Below are positions 36,301 through 46,900 of a stretch of DNA of 64,000 bases, piece after piece; position 1 is the first letter of the stretch; every line of letters starts with the position of its first letter. Under the pieces are notes generated by a model. It ran no database searches, had not been told where the DNA came from, and worked only from the letters and a program-made list of their open reading frames with translations. The stretch comes from an uncultured Clostridia bacterium. Its GTDB lineage: Bacteria > Bacillota > Clostridia > UBA1381. The translations under genes and the position numbers were made by a program. The stretch is taken from contig CAKSNH010000005.1 in assembly GCA_934476075.1 (NCBI GenBank), forward strand, positions 1 through 64,000, in the 5' to 3' direction.

Positions 36301-39044
36301 ATATGGAATATAACGTATACTTTACAAATGTGGGTACATACACATTGGATATTTACCGTATGCCTACGCTTAATGAGCGTAACAATATGAAGTTTGCCGT
36401 TGCGGTTGACAGCGGAAAGCCTGTTGTTATGACGGGTACAAGTCAATACAGCGGCAGCAAGAGCAAGACCGACAAATGGGCTAGCGGTGTACTTTGCAAC
36501 AATGAAAAATTGTCGACAACCGTGACTATCGACAAAGCAGGCTATCACACATTGCGTGTATATAATGTTTCATCGGGTGTGGTTATAGATAAGATGGTGC
36601 TTGCAAAGAATACGGTTAAATCATATTTCGGAGCACCGGAAAGCTATAACACAACATATAATACAACAAAAGAAAAGACGAATACAACAGTTGAAAAGGA
36701 AATCAGCGGTATTGAAAAATTATACGAGCCGAAAGCCGTTGTAGGCAATGTGACAAAGGAAAACAACACAATTAGGAGCGTTGATATTATCAGTTTGGCA
36801 CAGGACGGACAGTCGGCAGAAGTATTTGTTGTCGGCTATGACAAGGACGGAAACACCACATCAGCCGCAATGGCAGCTACTGAAATTTCGGGCAGAACAA
36901 CGGTTGACGTCAACCTTGAACTTGCCGAAAATACAACAGCGTATGCGGTATATGTTGTTGACAGTTTGGCAAATATGCAGCTGATTGCACCGTATAAGGT
37001 GTACGGCGATATATTGTCCGAAAGCGAAGAAAACTATATCTCATTGAAAACCGATTTCAGCTCATACTACGGCAAAAAATCGGTTGTGCTTATTGCAGAC
37101 AGTGAGATTGACGAGAATATGACAGCCGATAATATTATGTATATGTACGGCGAAACATTGGACAGCGACAGTTATAAGTATGTTCCGTGGAATAAAGAGG
37201 GCGGAAAGTATTATATCCGCACGGGCGTTGACCAAAACGGTGCGTTTGACGAAACAAAGAATACGGTTGTAAATATAATTCCCGATACACAAGGCAATAC
37301 AAGTATAATAAACGCATGGAGTTTTGACAGTGACCTAAATGATGCAAACGGCGGAAATGCGTTTGTATTGTCGGGTACAACAATAAGAAACGACAACGGT
37401 AAATTAACAATGAACAATGCCACAAACGGTTCATCATCGGGAAGTGCACAGATGACATATGCAAATCCGATTGTGACGTCACAGGGCGAAACGGTTACTG
37501 TTGAATTTGACATTACTTTCGGTAAGCACAGCGGTAAAACAATGACATATAACATTACCGACGCAAACGGTAAATCGGTGGTATCTTCACAGATTTGTGC
37601 GTATGACCCTAGTGGAAATACAAATCTTATGATTGGCGGCAATAATATCTTGGAGGACTATAAGGTATTGTCAAATGCAATATCAAGGTCAGACAACAAA
37701 TATGCAAATAATAAGCCGACACACTTTAAGAATGTAATAGATTTTGGTGCGAACAGAGCATATGTAACCGTTTCTTATGAAGGCGGTACAGCGGCAGAGT
37801 TCAGCGGTAAAATCGGCAGCAGCAGCGGCAGTTTGGGCGGAATTTTGTTCAGTTCAAACCATGGCTATGAGGAACGTTCCTGCATTGTTGACAATGTAAA
37901 TGTGAGCAAGGCGACAGGTCCGCAGTATAAGATGAGTTTTGCGGCGGTTGATTCGGTAAGCAAGGAGAATATCGAGGCGAATATCGTTGTAAAAGACGGT
38001 GTGAGCGGTGCGGTGCTTTCGGCAGATGCGGACGGAACATATCTGCTTTGCGAGGGCGACTATACTATTGATGTGTCAGCTGACGGATACCGTGACAATA
38101 AACAGAAATTGGAACTTTCGTCGGCGACAGAGTCGAAGAACATCAGTATTCCTATGACATCATCACAGAACTTGCAGCAGGCGAATATAACAATAAAATT
38201 TGCAGATACAAACGGCAATGCAATTACAGACGATGTTGTTCCGGTAGAAGTATACTATGTGGGCGACGGCTATACTGTTGATGAAAAGTATTTGAAAAAT
38301 CAGACAATCAGCCGTGACGGCAAGGTGTATACATATAAGTATTTAGCGGATAAATCATCATTTGCAAGTGACAGTCTTGCTGCGGACAACACATTCAATA
38401 TTGTGTATGAATTGCAGAACACATATGATTTTTATGAAGATTTTGAAAATTACACAATAGATGACAGTGAGTGGACATTGGGTTCGGGAAGTCCGAAAGC
38501 GACAGTGGCGGAAGAAAACGAAAACAAGTATCTAAGCTATGTATCTACGGGTAAGACATTGGGTGCATGGAAGAAGATTAATCCGTTAAACTGCGAAAAT
38601 AAAATTGTCGAATTGAATACGGACGTCAGATTTTCACCTGCGGGTACTGCCGGAAACAGTCAGTTTGCAATAGGCAGTTCTGCACCGTTATTTGACCAAA
38701 GCAATGTAAATTACGGGGTTATAAATGGTTCAACAATAGCAAACGGTCACATACTTGCATTGGAATACAATTCAGGCAGTAAATTGCTTATTAACGGCAA
38801 TGAACTGTCAACCGATTTTGTCGGTGCATGGATGCACATAAATGCGGTGATTAATTTTGCCGATAAGACAATGACCTTGAAAGTGACAAACGATAAGGAA
38901 TTGAGTGCGGAATTTGAAAATGTAAGTTTTTACAGTTCCGATGATATTACAGAGATTGGCTCGATGTATTTGAGAGCGGCAAAGTCAAACGGAGCAGTCA
39001 GCGTGGATAATCTGACAATGGTAAGCAAGGATATAAGCGAATAA
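33318..39044 (+). CDS. Secreted GH115 xylan alpha-1,2-glucuronidase, multidomain (1908 aa)
   Basis: TTG start with taggagg 8 bp upstream. Signal peptide 1-25 (VFSQFTSLAE). Residues about 40-920 carry the GH115 unit: the N-terminal domain with GGKLIIAGSDKRGTIYGIYD near 252, then VQYRGIFLNDE near 311, LLRLKANTLWPAMHAY near 345, and GMRGVHDGS near 470. About 937-1110 is a CBM-like jelly roll (VEAENYTDKKD). About 1332-1530 is a LamG/CBM-like domain (NAWSFDSDLNDANGG). About 1540-1620 is a carboxypeptidase-regulatory-like fold. About 1704-1908 is a last LamG-like domain (YDFYEDFENY). GH115 removes (4-O-methyl)glucuronic acid from glucuronoxylan. Typical GH115 enzymes have 800-1000 residues, so about 1000 extra residues are accessory binding modules. 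No SLH or sortase anchor. Confidence 0.92.
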   Translation: MKKFVSAVLAAALTVSVFSQFTSLAETQTENNSVSGYISVSTGTKLIGKDKSAKIYVDGNDYESVIRAVGDMKDDLTAVSGGTVTVDMSAQTQSVSGEIKISNINLSENSMSIDGYKALTASGKGIIAVYNEDNSISKILISEDSASSTNGTVHFKEKFPSFDGKRVKGFLWKTENENLTSIPLTTQSYLYKETEQTPKPTMPADDTWSSADIIVGTLGMSGAIDSLAESGVIDTSGIDGKWESFTVQENGGKLIIAGSDKRGTIYGIYDFCEKIGVSPWEWWSDVIPEKADELYINMPDGGYTEDEPSVQYRGIFLNDEYNLNQWSTSMGTGNMNPQTYEKVFELLLRLKANTLWPAMHAYSNAFHLNEENAKLADEYGIVMGSSHAEPLLRNNLGELYPYQQQWIADHPDKTLYINTTDDSGRKVSYMWTDKDNNGNAVDNKEFLTDYWRDSVKTNGNYENIYTLGMRGVHDGSFSTNMDTTTALNEIIATQRQILVEELCKDGRKIEDIPQVFIPYKDVQAIYNSGALNIPDDVTIMWTDDNYGYVRQNADDAERARAGKTGIYYHISYYGYPTSYLWISSTQPGLIREELKKSYDMGANKVWILNVGDLKPAEKEIEYYADLARNVWSTSNTDIAEIYAQNAKRDFNMDDADAREYADIMDIYYQTANAKRPEFLRAGDFSMIAYGDEGERYINTYKDICTRAEKLYEKLPESKKASFFELALYPIRTAANMAIDYVQSDRANLYAQQGRGAAANVYANEAKSAVKQLNTDLDYYNSMLDGKWKNIMNNNPAKLQGCDAHITTELNPQTVSALDYTELAVMTDGQTEYSDNPTMIVSAYDTYDKFIDVINKGYGSINYEITSTSDALVFDKNSGTSYGSDRVRVSVDKTKAPSGISSAVVTVSQKSDSEVIDEKQIAVTIENPTEELTEKTYVEAGGVVSVEAENYTDKKDVNGYTWKEEKDFGRSGNSMKVYPETAKNASESDLANSAAYMEYNVYFTNVGTYTLDIYRMPTLNERNNMKFAVAVDSGKPVVMTGTSQYSGSKSKTDKWASGVLCNNEKLSTTVTIDKAGYHTLRVYNVSSGVVIDKMVLAKNTVKSYFGAPESYNTTYNTTKEKTNTTVEKEISGIEKLYEPKAVVGNVTKENNTIRSVDIISLAQDGQSAEVFVVGYDKDGNTTSAAMAATEISGRTTVDVNLELAENTTAYAVYVVDSLANMQLIAPYKVYGDILSESEENYISLKTDFSSYYGKKSVVLIADSEIDENMTADNIMYMYGETLDSDSYKYVPWNKEGGKYYIRTGVDQNGAFDETKNTVVNIIPDTQGNTSIINAWSFDSDLNDANGGNAFVLSGTTIRNDNGKLTMNNATNGSSSGSAQMTYANPIVTSQGETVTVEFDITFGKHSGKTMTYNITDANGKSVVSSQICAYDPSGNTNLMIGGNNILEDYKVLSNAISRSDNKYANNKPTHFKNVIDFGANRAYVTVSYEGGTAAEFSGKIGSSSGSLGGILFSSNHGYEERSCIVDNVNVSKATGPQYKMSFAAVDSVSKENIEANIVVKDGVSGAVLSADADGTYLLCEGDYTIDVSADGYRDNKQKLELSSATESKNISIPMTSSQNLQQANITIKFADTNGNAITDDVVPVEVYYVGDGYTVDEKYLKNQTISRDGKVYTYKYLADKSSFASDSLAADNTFNIVYELQNTYDFYEDFENYTIDDSEWTLGSGSPKATVAEENENKYLSYVSTGKTLGAWKKINPLNCENKIVELNTDVRFSPAGTAGNSQFAIGSSAPLFDQSNVNYGVINGSTIANGHILALEYNSGSKLLINGNELSTDFVGAWMHINAVINFADKTMTLKVTNDKELSAEFENVSFYSSDDITEIGSMYLRAAKSNGAVSVDNLTMVSKDISE

Positions 39045-39063
39045 TATGAATAAATGATAACAG

Positions 39064-39100
39064 AAAAACAAGGTTGACTTTTACAGTCAGCCTTGTTTTT
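39064..39100. terminator. Bidirectional terminator between GH115 and AraC genes
   Basis: 16-bp stem (aaaaacaaggttgact / agtcagccttgttttt, one G-U pair) with A and T runs on both sides, serving the two convergent genes. The stop codon of the minus-strand AraC gene (39087) lies within the right arm. Confidence 0.8.
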
Positions 39101-39896
39101 CGTCTGTTATGTGTTTTCTGTACTCGTTTGGGCTCATATGCACCGTTTTGCGGAAGTTTTTACAGAAATATGTTGATGAATTGTATCCGCAGTGCGTGGC
39201 AATGTCGGTGATGCTGCTTTTGGTTTTCCGCAAAAGTTCACAGGCATTGTTGATACGCACGGTGTTGAGATAGCCGGCAACGGTCATATTCATGTCATTT
39301 TTGAACAGCTTGCACAAATACTGTTTTGAAATGTGCACAGAGGACGAAATATCGTCAAGATTTTGTATGATTGAATAATTTTTATTTATGTATTCAAGGA
39401 TTAAATCTATCGTTTTGGGTTTGGCGGTGCGTTTCTTTTTGTCGTCAACGTGAATATCCGCAAGCAGAGTGAGCAGCTCGCATATATGAATATACGCATA
39501 TTCGGGATTTTTTTCTATACGCAAAATCATCTCGACAACCGCACTGAAATCGGCGGAATTGAGATGTATTTTCTGATTGGCGAAAACAGTCAGCAGATTT
39601 TTGTAGGCAGACGGCTTCATAAACTGCGAAAGATAATTTTCAGCAAAATGAAGTGCGTATCTCTCATGCTCCGTTCCGCCGTTGTTTTTGTGCAGACCGT
39701 CGGGTTTTAGAAGTACAAGTTCGTTTTTTGAAACGGATATTAATTTATCGTTTGCCAAAAGCGTGGTCGAACCGCTTAAAATTATAAATATTTCATATGA
39801 ATGGTGATAATGCAGATTTGACTGTTTATCGCCCTTTTTCCGCTTTTTTTTGTCAAGAAAGAACCATTCGTTTAAAGGATTGTATCCGCTTGCCAT
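39087..39896 (-). CDS. AraC-family regulator 1
   Basis: 269 residues. N-terminal cupin-like sensor about 20-100 (HYHHSYEIFIILSGSTTLLAN). Two C-terminal helix-turn-helix motifs about 170-265 (LDDISSSVHISKQYLCKLFK and ITDIATHCGYNSSTYFCKNF, family end motif SPNEYRK). Ribosome site aaggag before ATG 39896. It lies 41 bp after AraC regulator 2 on the same strand, between two hemicellulase genes, so it probably activates them in response to xylan fragments (inference). Confidence 0.9.
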   Translation of the reverse strand: MASGYNPLNEWFFLDKKKRKKGDKQSNLHYHHSYEIFIILSGSTTLLANDKLISVSKNELVLLKPDGLHKNNGGTEHERYALHFAENYLSQFMKPSAYKNLLTVFANQKIHLNSADFSAVVEMILRIEKNPEYAYIHICELLTLLADIHVDDKKKRTAKPKTIDLILEYINKNYSIIQNLDDISSSVHISKQYLCKLFKNDMNMTVAGYLNTVRINNACELLRKTKSSITDIATHCGYNSSTYFCKNFRKTVHMSPNEYRKHITDEKQG

Positions 39897-39937
39897 ATAT
39901 AAATGCTCCTTTTGCTGATTTTATTATTAAAGTGTTC

Positions 39938-40777
39938 TCATAAATTATTCTTTTTAAAATCCTCGGGTGATGTGCCGACATATGCTTTGAACGAGCGGTA
40001 GAAGGTGGAATAATCATTGAAACCGCAGTCAAAGAAAATATCGGTTGCATTTTTTCCGCCCAAAAGCAGATTTTTTGCAAGCATTATACGGCGGATATTG
40101 ATGTATGCGGATAATGTCAGTGCGGTTTTGCTTTTAAAAAGACGGCTTATATATGATTTGTTCAGATATACCGCATTTGCAATATCGTCAACCTTAATCG
40201 GCTTGGTGAAATTCTTTTCGATATAATCATATATTGCTTTAATATGCTTGTGTTTTGCAGATGTATCGTTTACGAGAAATTCTTTTTGCAGTATTTCGCT
40301 TACCTTTATAATAAGCTGAGCACAATACAGCGACAGCATTAAATCGGTATCGTCATTTTTCTTTACAGAGTATTCTTCCACGCCCTTGAAAATGTCAAGC
40401 AGATTGTATTTACTTACTATATCGGCGGGGATTTTGTTGTTTTGTCCGAATGTTCTGGCATTTAATACATCGAGGATATTGGCTTTTATACCGTTTACAA
40501 GACGGCTGTCAATTTGCAGAAACTGCCTTGAATAAAGCGTGCCTTTCGGGAATGATATAAAATGAAATTCATTCGGATTGGTAAACACTATATCTCCGGC
40601 GGAAATTTCATACTCCTGTCCCTCGACATTATACAGTGCGTTTCCCTCTATAATATTGATAAATTCATAGTATATGTGCATATGGTTTCCGAGTACGGGA
40701 CCTGTGACATAGCCTGTGCGGTAACTGTATGTACACAGCTTGTCGTGCATTACATATCTTATTGTTTTATCGGACAT
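39938..40777 (-). CDS. AraC-family regulator 2
   Basis: 279 residues from ATG 40777; an in-frame GTG at 40786 is a possible alternative start and gaggggtg lies just upstream. N-terminal cupin sensor about 20-110 (HMHIYYEFINIIEGNALYNV, AGDIVFTNPNEFHF). C-terminal double helix-turn-helix about 180-275 (VDDIANAVYLNKSYISRLFK, ATDIFFDCGFNDYSTFYRSF). It differs clearly from regulator 1, so the pair is not a recent duplication. Divergent from the multi-esterase gene at 40916 with only 138 bp between, making that gene the likeliest target. Confidence 0.9.
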   Translation of the reverse strand: MSDKTIRYVMHDKLCTYSYRTGYVTGPVLGNHMHIYYEFINIIEGNALYNVEGQEYEISAGDIVFTNPNEFHFISFPKGTLYSRQFLQIDSRLVNGIKANILDVLNARTFGQNNKIPADIVSKYNLLDIFKGVEEYSVKKNDDTDLMLSLYCAQLIIKVSEILQKEFLVNDTSAKHKHIKAIYDYIEKNFTKPIKVDDIANAVYLNKSYISRLFKSKTALTLSAYINIRRIMLAKNLLLGGKNATDIFFDCGFNDYSTFYRSFKAYVGTSPEDFKKNNL

Positions 40778-40915
40778 TTTTATCACCCCTCAGTACCACA
40801 AGGATAACACATATGGTTACAAAATGCAATATTTTTTTAATTTATTGCAATTAATAATACTGCTCGGATATGTTAAAATATTTATAACAATATAAAAGAT
40901 GCGGAGGGAATTAAT

Positions 40916-43900
40916 ATGAAAAGTCTGATTAAACGTGCGGTTTCTGCAATTCTTTCATGTGCGTTGCTGGCGTCGTTTTTTACGGCATACGCAGCGGAAA
41001 CGGGGGAAAATAATATGGCAGAATTGCAGAATGTGACGTACACTTGTGATTTTACAACGCTTATTAAGGATAATGCGGCTACGGTTTACGGCACAGCCTC
41101 GGACGTGATAGCCATAGACAAATATACAACGGCATATCTGACATATGAGGGTACATATGTGAGTACAGACGGAAAAGTATATTTAAAAGGAGCGAATGTG
41201 GGCAAAGGTGCGGTTACAGAAGGGTCATACATTGAATTTACCGCACCGTCGGACGGCACGGCGGTATTTTGTGCAAGCGGATATAATTATTATCTTGACG
41301 GAAATTATACCGCATACAGCAAAACGGAAAATACTCAGACGGTGGAGCTTGCAAAGGGGCAAAAGCTACAAATCGGTCAGCGGATTGACGGTACATATAT
41401 AAGCTCGCTGACATTTGCCGCAGCACCAAAGCCCGAAGAAGATACAACGGGTTATACGGCAGGCAGTTTTGCAAGCGGTGATACAACAGTACCGTATTTA
41501 TACAATAAGCCTGACGGAGAAAATTTGCCGCTGCTGATTTATATACACAGCAAGGAAAACGGCGGAGATAACAATTCATTGCAGCTTGCCGACGCAAAGT
41601 ATATGTTTAACAAGTCTTTCGGGAATGATAACAAGGCGATATTGCTTGCACCTCAGTTTGAGGAAAGTGCATTTGAAAGCGGTAATATTGAAAATACGGC
41701 AAAGATTATAAACAGTCTGGCAAAGGATTTTGCACAAAAGAACGGTGCGGATAAGATTTATATTGCCGGAAATAATGAGGGTTCTTGTGCGGCATGGAAA
41801 GCGGTTGCCGACGCTCCGGAACAGTACAGTGCGATTGTTTCGATAGCCGGTACATATGAACTTACAGATGATGAAATAGAACAAGCCGTAAATGCAAATA
41901 TACGGGTATGGGCATTTCAAGGATATACCGACTCGGCAACAACATATTCATCGGCAAGAAAAAATATAAGCAGATTACAGCAAAAGGGTGCGGAGGCACT
42001 TTATACGGAATATCCGTTTGACGGGCAGAATATAACCGAAAAGGCGGTAAATGACGGTGCATATTCATGGCTGTTTGACGAAAACGGCGGTAAAACGGTT
42101 GATTTGGTTTTGTTTTCGGGACAGTCGAATATGGCTGGCAGAGGAGATTATGACCAAGCGACAGTATGTCCGCCGAATGAGGGATTTGAGTATCATTCAG
42201 TGACAGAACCGTATGTTTTGTCGAGCGTACAAGAGCCTTTGGGCAAATATGAAAACAATACAATGCATGATGCCGGTTCAAACGGCATAGACCGCCGAAG
42301 CGGTGACATGGTGTCGGCATTGATGAAAGCATATTATGATAAAACAGGTGTGCCGATTGTAGCCGTTCAGGCATCGAGGGGCGGTACGGACACAGGCTAT
42401 TTCACGGGCGATATAATGACGGAAATGCAGAGAAGATATAACGATGCAAAAACATATCTTGAAAATTCGGGATATACGGTGCGAAAGAAATTTCTTGTGT
42501 GGTGTCAGGGCGAGGCGGACGCCGACAAGGGCAGAACAGATGAAACATACAAGAACAACACACTTTCGATATTCAATAATTTGAAAACAGGCTCGGAAAT
42601 TGATGATTTCTTTATTGTGAGAACAGGACACTATAACATAAATTACGGACTTGGTACAGGCGAAACACCGTCCGAAACCGCACTTTCAAAGGACGCAGAA
42701 TATTTGCGTATAAGCACGGCACAAAAAGCCATTGCGGACGAAAACGAGAATGTGACGATTGTTGCAAGTTTTTATAATGACTATTCCCTTTCAAAAATGC
42801 GTGACCAGTACCATTATTATCAGCCGGTATACAATGCGGTCGGCAAGCTTGCGGGAGAGAATATCGCAGCATATTATGACGGCGGCGAGATTGTAATTCC
42901 CGATGATATTTCGGAGGAAAAGAGCAGTGTAAAATCGGTTAAGGATAATCTGCCGTCAATAATGAATAAAGGCGATAGTGTTGAAATAAGCATATCAGAC
43001 GTTATAAATTCAAATGACAGCGACATTACGGACAAAGTTACAATAAGTGATGTAACATCTGATAATGCGGATATTATTTCGGTAAACGGAAATACGGTTA
43101 CCGCAAACGGGAGCGGTACGGCAAAGGTCAGCTTTACAATTAATTCGGACGTGATTAGAGAGCCGTATACAGTTACAAAGACTGTTAAATCGGGCGTATA
43201 TGAAATTGTATCGTCAGATGATGTGATTGATGTGACGGGATTTGAAAATTACGGAACGGATATATACAGAGTGTACAATTCCAACGGCGAGTATAAAACG
43301 GTAACGGCGAACAATGGCAGGATTGAAAATACATCGGGCAAAGAAGTTGTAATTGTGCCTGTGTATAAATTCAATTACACAAATTCGGCAGTAAGCGGAT
43401 ATACTTTGGCAACGGGGACATATAACAGTCAGTCAGGCTTCGGATTGGAAAACGGGGGGACATATAATACAAACGAAAACGGTTCGTTGCCGAAAGATAA
43501 TCCGTTAAAGGCAGATTTACCGTATGGATTTTACGATATAACAGTGACAAGAAAAGGCGGCTGCCGTGCGGACGTTTACGCTGACGGTCATCAGATTATA
43601 AACAATACCACATCATCGGGGTCACAAAACCGTCCTTCGGGAACAGCGGTCATGAACGCACCGAGAATGCTTATAGCAGACGGCAACATCAATCTTACAA
43701 TAGGCAACACAAGCGGTTCAAACGAGCGTGTGGCATATCTTGAAATTGCAAAAGTGCCCGACAAATGCAAAAAAACGACAATATGGATTGCCGGCGACAG
43801 TGAGTCGGCGAACTATTATCCGATTGACGAAAACGGCAGTGATTTGGAAAGCGATAAAATCATGATGACGGGATTTGGTATGCAGCTTAAATATTTTATG

Positions 43901-46900
43901 GCGGATAAATATAATATCGCCAATTTCGGACAGCCGAGTGCAACGGTTAAAACATGGTATGACGAATGTTTTGAGAGCGTTTCGTATCAGATACAGAAAG
44001 ATGATTTGATTTTGATTGATTTCGGCATAAATGAGGTTGTGTCATCAAGCAATAGGATTTCGATTGATGAAATGAAATCATACATGAAAAACATTGCGGA
44101 TATGGCAAAGGAAAAGGGAGCAAGAGCGGTGCTTGTAAGCCCTGTGTACTGCGGAAAATATCAGAGCAAAGCATATTTCACATACAATCCGCAGACGGAT
44201 ACTAATGCTGAGGCGGAGTTTGCCGAGCAGATTGGTGCGGATTTTATAGACTTAAACAAGTACCTTACAAATTACATAACCCAAGCGGCAGAGGAAACAG
44301 GCGATGAAAATTGGCGAACAAACAATTATCAGACCACATCGGATAATCTGCATATGTCGCAGTACGGTGCATTGCTGGCGGCGTCATTCATAAGTGCCGG
44401 TCTGCACGATTTGGAGTATGAAACCACAAATTACAGCTATACATACAAGGATAATTCGGAGGTTGCGGACGGATATTTAAGAGGAGAACCGACAGGTGTG
44501 ACAAGAGTGTACAGTGTGGCAAACGCATATAAGCTAATGACGGGAAAGGATATATCAGCTATGCCTGTAAGCCTTGAATACAACAAAGCCGACAGCAGTG
44601 TAAATGCCGTTTCGTCAGACAGTACGGTTAAAAATGCACAGCTTATCGGTGCGGTGTACGGAAGTGACGGAGTAATGTCGGATATTAAAATATATCCGCT
44701 TGAATTTGAGAATATGAAAGCAAAGGCAGAGAATATCAAGCTTGACGAAAATACAAGATTGTTCGTGTGGAATTCAGTGGAGAAAATGCAGCCGTTGTCG
44801 GAGGTGTACACAAAGGACAATATACCGTCTGTCGGTGCAGAACCGACAGAAGCACCGGGGGAGTTGATATATTCACAGGATTTTGAGGGATATAATGTCG
44901 GCGATACAGCCGGCTGGACATCGCCTGCGGGAACAATGGCGGTGAAGGCGGACAGCACGGACGGTATCGGAAAATATCAGACGGTGGTATCGGGCAAAAG
45001 CGGAACTTGCCGCAGCGGATATTTTGAATTGCCATCGGCGGTGACGGAGGATTTTGTGTTTGAATGTGATTATAGGTCAAGTTCAAATGAGAATGTGTCG
45101 GATTTGGAGCTTGCGGAAAGCAAAAATTCAATTTATGCAAACCATGGTGTGTACTCAAATGCAAATTTTGTATTTACCATGGCAAGACCGAAAAACTCGG
45201 ACAAATATATCATAAACAATAAATCGGACGACAGCGGATTTACCGAGGAAAGGTATACCGCACCGATATTTTCGAGTGGAAGTATTTCGGGAAATCCGTG
45301 GATTCATGTAAAGGTTGTCGGCGATATGACCAACCGGACGGTTATAACGTATATAACATCGCTCGACAGGAAAACGGAATATTATTATGGGAAAACAGAT
45401 ATGAATGTCGGCAGGGACGCAAAAATAAATTCATGGAAATGTATTCATATGCTTTCGCCGTCAACGGGAGCGGACACATGTATTGACAATATAGTGGTAC
45501 GCAAAGCAAACCAAACAGAGCTTTCGCCGATTTTTTATACGGTTTCGATAAATGATTACGGTGACGAGTTTAAACAGTATGTTGCCGAGGGCGAAAGTGT
45601 GGTCAATATACCCGATGTGTCGGCTTACGGCGACAGTTTTTTGGGCTGGTCGGTGAATAACTCGGAAAATCTTATTACATCGGCACAGCTTGCACAATAT
45701 CCGATTAGTGAAAATTCGGTTATTGATGCGGTGATTTCAGAAAGCTATATCGAGCCGCTGGCAAATGTAGAATTTAATGTTTTTCCGGCAAATAACGAGC
45801 TTGTTATGGGAGCGGATGAAAACACATACGGCGACAATACAATTTCGCTTACAATAACGGGAGATAAGGGTACAAGTCTTGTGACAAATCCCGACAATAG
45901 AGTTGATGATTATAAAATTGAATGGAGCTTTGACGGGTTCAGAACGCTTGACGGTACACCTACGGGAGAAACGGGAAATGTATACTGTGATTCATACGGA
46001 CTTGCGGATATTACCGAAAAAGCACAGTCATGCGTGAATTTCAAACTGAAAAGAACAACCGCAAACTATTACGGCAGAGTGACGGCAAAGGTTACATATA
46101 ACGGTAAGATAAAAGAGGTTTCAAGTCCGCTTGTACTGCTTGCAGACAAAACTAAGGATAACTCTGTAATTCTTCCGAAAGGCGGATATACGGCGGATTT
46201 TAATAAATATGAAAATTCAATGACAGGCTATAATGCGTCATCAAATGATATTGTGACAGGCGGCTGGGATATGTCGGGTTCGGATATAACATATGTGTCG
46301 ATAAATTCGGACAGCACAGGGAAATATCTTTCATTTTCAAGAAATGCGAGCGGTAATTCATCATATGTGCATCAGAACATAGGCGATATAGAAAATGAAA
46401 CGGTATTTGAACAGGATATTCGTTTTGGCATGAACGCAGCTGTCGATTACGGTGCGGATACTGCGAAGGGCACGTCAACGGCTTTCAATTCGACAGCGTT
46501 TAAACTGTCTTTTTCAGATAATAAATTCAGTTTCAACGGTGCGGATATAGGCGTGGGCGAAAAGGGTAAATGGTATCATATTGTCATTACCGCAGATAAA
46601 AGTTCAAAATTGTGCAATGTGAAGATATACAATATTCAAAGCAGCGGAGATTATTCGGCACAAACTCCTATTATCCAATCGGGCACAGTGAATTTTGACG
46701 CTTCATTTGAAAAGGGTGCATATTACAGATATACACTTAATACGAAAGCAAGCGGTGCGTCGATAGATGTAAATAACGTTAAAGTGACAAGTGCGGGAAT
46801 TGACGAGGATAGTTTCACAATTACCGCACCGCAGACCGCACAAATTCCGTCCGGCGGAAATACGTCAGTGGATTTGTCAGCAAGTGCAAAAACAGTGTTT

